Under the pieces are notes generated by a model. The model did no database searches. It was not told where the DNA came from and was given only the letters and a program-made list of their open reading frames with translations. Below, piece after piece: positions 30,895 to 37,143 of a stretch of 39,011 bases of DNA. Both the position numbers and the translations under genes were made by a program. The DNA is from Oscillospiraceae bacterium. Its GTDB lineage: Bacteria > Bacillota > Clostridia > Saccharofermentanales > Fastidiosipilaceae. The stretch is from contig JAQWFM010000001.1 of NCBI GenBank assembly GCA_028704415.1, positions 45,445 through 84,455 of the forward strand, read 5' to 3'. The first letter of the stretch is position 1; every line of letters begins with the position of its first letter.

Positions 30895-31181
30895 TCAGCT
30901 CCATATTTTTCGTCGCCTGTGCCCGGTAGCCCACCCGGTCACAGCGGTGTCCGTGTCGGGGTTGTACGCCACAGTAACTCGCTTGCCGGTGTATTGTACT
31001 GACGCTCGTCACGGGGCGAGTGCTTAAGATCCGTAATGTGCAAGGGCGACTGCAGCGAATTAAGTGTATCGTCAACTGTGTAGCCCCGCTCAATCAGCTT
31101 ATCCCAAAAGTGGGGTTTAATCGCCTTAACCGTAGCCCCGGTCTTGGTCTGGACGGCATGGATGAAAAGGAATAAAAAAGG
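30895..31181 (-). pseudogene. 5'-truncated, frameshifted phage/polymorphic-toxin nuclease-like domain
   Basis: One frame reads from about 31160: AVQTKTGATVKAIKPHFWDK, then LIERGYTVDDTLNSLQSPLH and ITDLKHSPRDERQY, then runs into unrelated residues. A frame shifted by one continues with VQYTGKRVTVAYNPDTDTAV and ends at a stop at 30895. Joined, they form one domain like the C-terminal nuclease modules of phage MuF/head-morphogenesis and polymorphic toxins (BECR-type: an ERG helix, a PLHIT strand, then a GK-V-V-NPDT hairpin). The break lies near 31000, at a TACAATAC repeat. No start codon is present; the frame opens only at 31181, in the tRNA terminator. It is therefore an orphan 3' fragment. Family placement is by eye. 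Confidence 0.6.
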
Positions 31182-31205
31182 TCACATTCATTCATGAATG
31201 TGACC
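31174..31205 (-). terminator. Intrinsic terminator of the tRNA-Arg gene
   Basis: A perfect 12-bp stem (31180-31191 with 31194-31205) is followed on the minus strand by six T's (31174-31179). It lies 33 bases beyond the tRNA 3' end. The hairpin loop as drawn is two bases, so one or two inner pairs probably open. Confidence 0.92.
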
Positions 31206-31238
31206 TTCAGCCGATCCAAAATCCGGCTTGTTGTGGAA

Positions 31239-31313
31239 TGGTACCTCGGACAGGAATTGAACCCGCATCAACAGCTCCGGAAACTGTTGCCTTATCCATT
31301 AGGCCACCGAGGT
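31239..31313 (-). tRNA. tRNA-Arg (anticodon CCG)
   Basis: The minus strand folds into a cloverleaf of 75 bases with the CCA end encoded. The 7-bp acceptor stem is ACCTCGG/CCGAGGT with discriminator A. The D stem is GCCT/AGGC, and the anticodon loop TTCCGGA places CCG at 34-36. The T arm has GGTTCAATTCC. It reads CGG codons as arginine. It is flanked by its own promoter and terminator. The toxin-like remnant begins directly after the terminator, which fits the common use of tRNA genes as integration sites, though no duplicated attachment sequence was seen. Confidence 0.95.
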
Positions 31314-31339
31314 TTTTAACGGTTTAGACCGCGAAAGTT

Positions 31340-31368
31340 ATTATAACCAGAGATGCCGCCAATATCAA
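31340..31368 (-). promoter_or_regulatory. Promoter of tRNA-Arg
   Basis: TTGATA (31363-31368) and a perfect TATAAT (31340-31345) are 17 bases apart on the minus strand, about 27 bases upstream of the tRNA. The -35 overlaps the stop codon of the upstream metallo-beta-lactamase-fold gene. Confidence 0.85.
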
Positions 31369-32318
31369 GCGTCCGGCAGGTAAAATACTGTCTCAGCCTG
31401 CTCTTGAAGCACGATTGGCGTCTTATTCCAGTATAACTTTTGCCCATCACTCACCGCATAAATTGCGCCCTGCACATCCGTCCTGAACAGCCGAATCCCT
31501 TGTCTGGCCAGGCGTTCCAGGGTCGAAGCCGCCGGATGCCCGTAATCATTATCCTTTCCGCAGCTGATCACCGCAAAAGCCGGTTTGACCGCGGCTAAAA
31601 ACGCCGCTGAACTGCTGTAAGCCGAGCCATGGTGGGCCAGCAACAGGACATCTGCCTTCAGGTCCCAGCCTTCCGCAATTAGCTCTGCCTCCCGCTGGCT
31701 GCTTTGGTCCCCCATGATCAACACCCGGATTGAATCCAGGGTAATCATGGCCGCCAGCGAACAGTCATTATCATCCTGATAGTTATAGTCAGGCGGGACC
31801 AGCAGTCGGACCTCCGCCCGGCCCAGGCTGAAGCGATAATCGCGGTCCGGCACGGTCAGCTGCAGCTGCTGAGTCAGGAGTGCGGTTTGCAGTGCCTCAT
31901 AGGTCTCCGTATCGCTGATGTAATCCGGCCCCAGCAACAGCTGTGGCCGGACTTGCTCCAGTAAGCCTGCCAGGCCCCCGATATGGTCAGCATCATAGTG
32001 GGTAGCCAGCACAACCTTAAGCTGGCCCTGCAGCCTTGGATCCAGTTGCTGCCAGAGCTCAGGAAAATGCGCCGCATCTCCGCTGTCAATTAAGACATGT
32101 TCCTCACCGTAACTAAGCAAGGTAGCCGCGCCCTGACCAATATCCATAAAATTCAGCTCCAGGCCTTCAACCGGATAGCTAACGGCCTCAGCCCCGTTAA
32201 GCCTGGCCGTCCACAGACCCAGGGCCAGCAGCAGGCAAGCTGAGATCAGTGTCAGCAACGCTAAGCTGCGCGTTTTAGGCTGCCGGCAGACGGACCGGCG
32301 GCTCTGGCTTGCTTTCAC
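31365..32318 (-). CDS. ComEC-like metallo-beta-lactamase-fold hydrolase, membrane-anchored
   Basis: The 317-residue protein has an N-terminal signal-anchor (about residues 17-37) and then a metallo-beta-lactamase domain. The metal motif THYDADHIGG replaces the usual HxHxDH with its ComEC-type form. DIGQGAATLL, GDAAHFPEL and MGDQSS, with LLLAHHGSAYSS following, are also typical of the C-terminal domain of ComEC and its free-standing relatives. These act outside the membrane; some are nucleases, but the substrate here is unknown. The start is a GTG with GGGAGG six bases before it. It is not full-length ComEC because the competence membrane channel is missing. Confidence 0.87.
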   Translation of the reverse strand: MKASQSRRSVCRQPKTRSLALLTLISACLLLALGLWTARLNGAEAVSYPVEGLELNFMDIGQGAATLLSYGEEHVLIDSGDAAHFPELWQQLDPRLQGQLKVVLATHYDADHIGGLAGLLEQVRPQLLLGPDYISDTETYEALQTALLTQQLQLTVPDRDYRFSLGRAEVRLLVPPDYNYQDDNDCSLAAMITLDSIRVLIMGDQSSQREAELIAEGWDLKADVLLLAHHGSAYSSSAAFLAAVKPAFAVISCGKDNDYGHPAASTLERLARQGIRLFRTDVQGAIYAVSDGQKLYWNKTPIVLQEQAETVFYLPDA

Positions 32319-32490
32319 CCTGTGCCTCCCGCTTTGATGCTGGCTGACCCCGGCGCCTGGTTTAAGGCCCCCTGATCATGCTGCGGTTCCAGTTTAAGCC
32401 GTTAAGCTCTGGCCTGGAGAGCAGGCTTAGGGCAAAAAGCGACAAACCCTCCATCTGAAGGCTTGCCCTTGCGGCCCGGAGGGGGCCTAT

Positions 32491-32528
32491 AAAAAAAGCC
32501 GGGCGGCCTTTTGCAAGGCGGCCCGGCT
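32491..32528 (-). terminator. Intrinsic terminator of the NlpC/P60 gene
   Basis: A GC-rich stem (about 32497-32510 with 32515-32528) is followed on the minus strand by six or seven T's (32491-32497). It begins 35 bases beyond the NlpC/P60 stop. Confidence 0.9.
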
Positions 32529-32562
32529 CAGCGGGTTAATTTAATCTGGATTTCAGGTTAAC

Positions 32563-34248
32563 CTAGCGGTAGCGCAGATAACCGGTGATGGGGTAATATC
32601 CGCCACCCAGGCGGTAGTCCTGAATTCTGATCTGACCCGCAACGGTATTAACATGGCAGACCTGACCGTCACCTAAATAAATGGCTACGTGGGTGGTATA
32701 GCCTACGCCCAGAGAGTCGTACAGGATCAGGTCTCCCGGCAGTAAGTCAGAGAAGGAATCCAGCCAGATAGAGTCACTGGAGCTGGAATAGCTGCCGGTA
32801 TCACGCGGAATATAAATCCCGGCCTGGCGGAAAACAGTCTGGACAAAGAGGGAGCAGTCAAAGCTACCCTGCGGATCGCCCTCATAGGAGCGGGCGATGC
32901 TGGCGATTTCCTGGCCGATCGCCAGGTCTGAATCATCCACCGGAGCGGATGTTGGGGTTGGCTCCGGCGTGGACGTAGGCTCAGCCGGCGCTTCGGTCGG
33001 CTCCGGTGCCGCCGTGGGTTCAGCCGGTGCTTCCGTTGGCTCCGGCGCCTCCGTGGGCTCAGCCGGCGCTTCGGTTGGCTCTGGCGCATCTGTGGGCTCA
33101 GCCGGCGCTTCCGTTGACTCTGGCGCCTCCGTCGGTTCAGCCGGCGCTTCGGTAGGCTCCGGCGCCAACGTCGGTTCAGCCGGCGCTTCGGTAGGCTCCG
33201 GCGCCTCCGTCGGTTCAGCCGGTGCTTCGGTCGGCTCCGGTGCCGCCGTAGCGCTATCCTCTGTGATATGCCAGCTCAATGCATAGGCGTAGGTACCGTC
33301 TTCCTGCAAAATCTCCAGCCATTCGCCGTCCCGGCCAATGACCTCCACCGCGTCTCCGGTGTACAAAACCCCGATCGCCGTACTGTCCACATCAGCGCTT
33401 TCATGCAGGATAACGCCATCCTCCTGACAGTACATGGTTGCCAGATAGGTAGGGAACACATAAGTATCCGACAGTCTTTCCGTTTCAATATAATAGACGT
33501 CATCGGTAATATCACCATCTGCCGGAGTAACCTGGCTGAAGCCCCCGCTCTCTCCATACACCAGTACGGGGAAGCCGCGCTGAACGGTCTCAAAGACATC
33601 CGCATCAGTACTTGCCCAGGTATATAAAGGTGTGTCCAAGCGCTGAACATATTTCAGCGTTGCCTGCTCAGCAGGCGTAGGCTCCGGCGTGACAGTCGCA
33701 GCCGGGGTAGTGGTTGGAGTCGGGGTAGCTGTGGTCGGAGCCGGCGCAACAGTCGGTTCCGGTGTGGCCGTCGGAGCTGGTGTAGCAGTCGGAGCTGGTG
33801 TAGCAGTCGGCTCCGGCGTGGCCGTCGGAGTCGGGCTGGGCGCGGCCGTAGTCGCTGCAGCCGTAGTCGCAGCGACCGTCATATCAGCCACCGCTACCGT
33901 CGGCACCGGCGTGGCCGCGGCCGTCACCGCCGCCGCTGCTTCCGCGCTACTCTGGGCTGAGGCGCTGCCGGTTTCCGTATCTATATAAGCGCCTGAAGAT
34001 GGAGTTTCATCCCCGGCGCTGCGGTTTAACTGCGAACGGCCAGCCACATAAAGATTAACGCTTAAGGCCGCGGCAGTCGGCGTTGGTGTGGTCACATTCA
34101 GTTGATCCTGCTCCTCCGCAGAAACCGGTTCAGCGGTTTTAGGCAGCAGCTGAGAGCTCTTGCCAGCCGCCCGGACCAGTAAAAACGCAGCGGCTCCGGC
34201 GCAAATAAGCCCTGCCAAAGCAATCTTTATGCCTATTTTCATACTCAT
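32563..34248 (-). CDS. Secreted SH3/NlpC-P60 peptidoglycan hydrolase with Pro/Thr/Glu-rich linkers
   Basis: The enzyme probably cuts peptide bonds in peptidoglycan stems. The 561-residue protein has an N-terminal signal or anchor helix (about 8-27). A Thr/Ala/Pro-rich linker to about 195 is followed by an SH3-like region with TMYCQEDGVILHES and EVIGRDGEWLEIL (about 200-330). Seven 13-residue Pro/Glu/Thr repeats come next. The C-terminal NlpC/P60 domain has Cys465 (FDCSLF), His520 (THVAIYLG) and His532 as the expected catalytic triad. AGGAGG lies 13 bases before the first ATG; an ATG two codons later is also possible. A near-perfect sigma-A promoter precedes it, so it is probably well expressed. 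Confidence 0.92.
   Translation of the reverse strand: MSMKIGIKIALAGLICAGAAAFLLVRAAGKSSQLLPKTAEPVSAEEQDQLNVTTPTPTAAALSVNLYVAGRSQLNRSAGDETPSSGAYIDTETGSASAQSSAEAAAAVTAAATPVPTVAVADMTVAATTAAATTAAPSPTPTATPEPTATPAPTATPAPTATPEPTVAPAPTTATPTPTTTPAATVTPEPTPAEQATLKYVQRLDTPLYTWASTDADVFETVQRGFPVLVYGESGGFSQVTPADGDITDDVYYIETERLSDTYVFPTYLATMYCQEDGVILHESADVDSTAIGVLYTGDAVEVIGRDGEWLEILQEDGTYAYALSWHITEDSATAAPEPTEAPAEPTEAPEPTEAPAEPTLAPEPTEAPAEPTEAPESTEAPAEPTDAPEPTEAPAEPTEAPEPTEAPAEPTAAPEPTEAPAEPTSTPEPTPTSAPVDDSDLAIGQEIASIARSYEGDPQGSFDCSLFVQTVFRQAGIYIPRDTGSYSSSSDSIWLDSFSDLLPGDLILYDSLGVGYTTHVAIYLGDGQVCHVNTVAGQIRIQDYRLGGGYYPITGYLRYR
32971..33243 (-). repeat. Seven 39-bp tandem repeats in the NlpC/P60 gene
   Basis: Seven consecutive 39-base units encode the 13-residue unit APEPTEAPAEPTx, with x being E, L, E, D, E, A and S in order; one copy has S for P at position 4. 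The unit makes a stiff, acidic spacer between the SH3-like region and the catalytic domain. Copy number is likely to vary between strains. Confidence 0.9.
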
Positions 34249-34355
34249 GCGAATCGTGTTGCCTCCTGAATACTGGGCAAAAAGCGTTAGCGAAACCGCA
34301 GAACGGAGTCCGGCCTGCTCCCCCGGCGGTTCCTCTGCAGTTAAAACATAAGGCC

Positions 34356-34385
34356 ATTATAGTGATTGCCCCTTCAAAGTGTCAA
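34356..34385 (-). promoter_or_regulatory. Strong sigma-A-type promoter of the NlpC/P60 gene
   Basis: On the minus strand a perfect TTGACA (34380-34385) and a perfect TATAAT (34356-34361) are 18 bases apart. The predicted start near 34349 gives a leader of about 100 bases. Confidence 0.88.
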
Positions 34386-34467
34386 CAAAGCCGCAATTCT
34401 TAAGCATTTATTTATACAGCTTTACCTTTAAGTAATAGTTTTGTAACAATCGTAAAACCTCCCTGTA

Positions 34468-35577
34468 TTAAGCCCTCAGCTCCAGCTTCATCTGCCCTGG
34501 TTTGAGCCACCCTTTCTTTCTCATAAATTCGCTGACTAGCCAGGCAATCAAGGCCGGCAGTAAAACGTGTAAAAACAGAATTTGAATCAATAGCAAAGGG
34601 CCGGAACGCGTTCCCTGCATAACCGCCCAAGTAGTCAGCTGACCTACCAGACCGCTGGTACCCATACCCGCGCCGTAAGCATTATTGGATAAACTAAAGG
34701 CCAGCGTAGACAGCGGCCCGCAGATTATGGCCGCAACCGAGGGCGGTATGACAATCTGCGGATATTGCAGGGCATTGGGCAGTTGAATTTTGGAGGTTGC
34801 GATACCCTGGGCAATCAGGCCGCCAACTTTATTATCCCCGTAACTGGCCACGGCAAAGCCGATCATACTGCAGGCGCAGCCCACCGTGGCCGCCCCTGCC
34901 GCCAGGCCGCTGAGGTTCAGCATAATCGCCAGGGCCGCGGAGCTTAGCGGCGAAAGAATCACCAGCGACATGACCAGCGATACGGCTATACCCATGGCAA
35001 AGGGGCGCAATTCAGTCATGCGATTGATAAAACCGCCCAGACCGCTCATGACCCCGGCCACAGCCGGTCCCACCAGGATAGCCGTGAGCGTACCGCTTAA
35101 TACACAGACCGCCGGCACTAAAATGATATCCACCGGCGTTTTTCCTGCCACTAAACGGCCTAATTCTGCCGCCGCAATCACAGCCAGGATCGCCCCGACC
35201 GGTCCGGCGCTCACCCCGCCGGAACTGACCGAGTAGCCGATCGCCCCCACCACACAGGCCGAGGCTGCCACCAGTGGCCGGGCCTTCATACCTAACGCTA
35301 CGGCCACGCCAATGGCCGCGCCGACGACCGGCGAAGCCGCGGCGCTCTGACTGTCAATTAACGTCGCAAAGGCCTGCAGTCCCGCGTTTTGCGGCAGCAA
35401 GCCAAAGATCTGTTTCAGGATCATACCAATCAGCAGTGAGGCAAACAGGCCGTTAATCATAGAGCCCATAGCCTCAATCAGATAACGGTGATAAATGTAG
35501 CTCAGGACCCGCTTCCAAAGCGGGCGGCCGGGGACCGGCAGTGGGTTTTTAGGGGCAGTTGAAACCGTTTGAGTCAT
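34468..35577 (-). CDS. PTS EIIC-like sugar permease (PTS_EIIC_2 type), stand-alone
   Basis: The 369-residue membrane protein has about nine or ten helices with long Gly/Ala-rich segments. It starts with WKRVLSYIYHRYLIEAMGSM and contains the GINP-like region ASYGDNKVGGLIAQGIATSK and later SNNAYGAGMGTSGLVGQL. This is typical of the PTS EIIC-type family that occurs as a single polypeptide without fused EIIA or EIIB domains. No EIIA, EIIB or HPr gene lies nearby, so classical phosphotransfer is unproven and the substrate is unknown. AGAGGAG precedes the ATG with a good gap. I see no clear terminator downstream. Confidence 0.85.
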   Translation of the reverse strand: MTQTVSTAPKNPLPVPGRPLWKRVLSYIYHRYLIEAMGSMINGLFASLLIGMILKQIFGLLPQNAGLQAFATLIDSQSAAASPVVGAAIGVAVALGMKARPLVAASACVVGAIGYSVSSGGVSAGPVGAILAVIAAAELGRLVAGKTPVDIILVPAVCVLSGTLTAILVGPAVAGVMSGLGGFINRMTELRPFAMGIAVSLVMSLVILSPLSSAALAIMLNLSGLAAGAATVGCACSMIGFAVASYGDNKVGGLIAQGIATSKIQLPNALQYPQIVIPPSVAAIICGPLSTLAFSLSNNAYGAGMGTSGLVGQLTTWAVMQGTRSGPLLLIQILFLHVLLPALIAWLVSEFMRKKGWLKPGQMKLELRA

Positions 35578-35961
35578 ACTAGCATTTCTCCTCTGAAATG
35601 GTCGGATCTGAGACCGGCCTTAATAAAGCCCGCCTGCCGCGTACGCAAAAAGCCCGCTGCGAATCCGCCAATTACAAGACTGAAGCCGTAATTGTACGGA
35701 TCAGGATTGCTTTGCAAAAATCGCACCGGGCTGATTTATCTACAGAATGAGAAATGCCATCAGATTCTGCTGCAAGAAACAAGCAGGATTGATTGCTGCT
35801 ATACCAAAGAAGCGGCCGGCTTGATCAGCCTTGATCCGGGTTTTGGCGGGGCAGGTCTGCTTTTCTGGGTTATAATAGCAAAATCAGCGCTGGCTGCCAA
35901 GCACCACCTTGACAGCGTCGCTTACACATTTAATTCTGGCTTTTGAAAGGTTACAAATCCG
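35578..35961. other. Divergent intergenic region with inverted repeat and dus -10 element
   Basis: This region separates the EIIC-like gene and dus. An inverted repeat CAATTAC...GTAATTG (35669-35694) with a 12-base loop lies upstream of the EIIC-like gene and may be an operator or an RNA hairpin. A perfect TATAAT at 35871-35876 on the plus strand, 86 bases before the dus start, is probably its -10, but no good -35 was found. No gene is supported here. Confidence 0.45.
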
Positions 35962-37065
35962 ATGCAGGCAATGGCTTCAGACATCAGTACCGCCCCCGCT
36001 CCCCTGGTCCATCCGTTACAGATAGGTCCGTTACAGGTGCCCTCAAATCTCTGGCTGGCGCCTTTGGCCGGTATATCTGACCTGCCCTTCCGCCGGATTG
36101 CCCACCGGCTGGGCGCAGGCCTGGTCTGCACTGAGCTGGTCTCTGCCCGCGGCATCCGCTTCAGCGGGGGCGTTCGCTCCAGCCTGCGCTATCTGGCGCT
36201 GGCGGCAGATGAGCATCCGGTCGCCATTCAGTTATTCGGCTTTGATCCGGATGACTTTGTATTTGCGCTTGAAAAAATTATGGAAGATCCCCGGCTGCGG
36301 ACCTTTGATGTTTTGGATATCAATATGGGCTGTCCGGTACCCAAAGTCGTCAAAACCGGCGCCGGCAGTCACCTGATGGAAACACCGGAGCTTGCGGCCG
36401 CCATTGTGCGGCGCTGCCGGTTATTTTTAGATCCGTACCGGAAACCGGTCACCGTCAAAATCCGCCGGGGCTTTGCCGCGGACAGCAACCAGGCCGCGGA
36501 CTTTGCTACACGCATGGCAGCAGCCGGCGCTCAGGCGGTGACCGTACACGCCCGGACCCGCGAGCAATATTATAGCGGTAAAGCTGATTGGTCGGTTATC
36601 CGGGAGGTTCGCCAGGCCCTGCCGTCCGGGATTCCTGTGATTGGCAACGGAGATATTACGGACGCGGCGGCAGCGCGCCGCTGTCTGGAGCAGACCGGTT
36701 GTGACGGGCTGATGATCGGGCGGGCCGCCAGCGGTGATCCCTGGATTTTTGCCAGACTGCAGGCAGAGCTGACCGGTAAGCCCTGGCAGGAGCCTGATCC
36801 CCTGAGCCGCGGGGCAGTGATCTGCGAACACTTTGACGGCCTGACCGCGCTTTTGGGCGATCCGCTGACCGCCGCGCGGGAAATGCGGCATCTCCTGATG
36901 CATTATTTCAGGGGCCAGCCGGACGCGCGGCGGCTGCGGCAGGCCGCCGGACAGCTGGCGTCACGGCAGGATTTGCTGGCTATTTTACAGATGGCCGGAC
37001 TGCTGCCGGCTGCTGGCCTGCCTACTGCCGGCCCTGGTTGTATATCCCCGGTAAATAGACAATAA
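35962..37065 (+). CDS. dusB: tRNA-dihydrouridine synthase (DusB type)
   Basis: The FMN enzyme reduces specific uridines in the tRNA D loop. The 367-residue protein has the family start LAPLAGISDLPFRRI, and the catalytic Cys124 in DINMGCPVPKVVKTGAGS. The phosphate/FMN-binding segments VHARTREQYYSGKADW and IGNGDI, and GLMIGRAASGDPWIF near residue 255, are also present. The C-terminal helical tRNA-binding region follows. Bacillota usually carry DusB/Dus1-like proteins; the exact target position cannot be told from sequence. AAAGG lies 11 bases before the ATG; an ATG three codons later is possible. It is followed by nadE on the same strand after 78 bases. Confidence 0.94.
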   Translation: MQAMASDISTAPAPLVHPLQIGPLQVPSNLWLAPLAGISDLPFRRIAHRLGAGLVCTELVSARGIRFSGGVRSSLRYLALAADEHPVAIQLFGFDPDDFVFALEKIMEDPRLRTFDVLDINMGCPVPKVVKTGAGSHLMETPELAAAIVRRCRLFLDPYRKPVTVKIRRGFAADSNQAADFATRMAAAGAQAVTVHARTREQYYSGKADWSVIREVRQALPSGIPVIGNGDITDAAAARRCLEQTGCDGLMIGRAASGDPWIFARLQAELTGKPWQEPDPLSRGAVICEHFDGLTALLGDPLTAAREMRHLLMHYFRGQPDARRLRQAAGQLASRQDLLAILQMAGLLPAAGLPTAGPGCISPVNRQ

Positions 37066-37143
37066 TAATCAGGCGGGCGGCCGGGCCGCAGGCGGCTGGC
37101 CGGTACCCCGCCGCAGCAAAAGGAAAGCGCAGGTCAAGAGTCC

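Noticed and set aside
31365-32318. Full competence protein ComEC
   Set aside because: Only the metallo-beta-lactamase part and one N-terminal helix are present; the multi-helix channel is missing.
32971-33243. CRISPR-like 39-base periodicity
   Set aside because: The units are direct coding repeats without unique spacers and lie within the NlpC/P60 gene.
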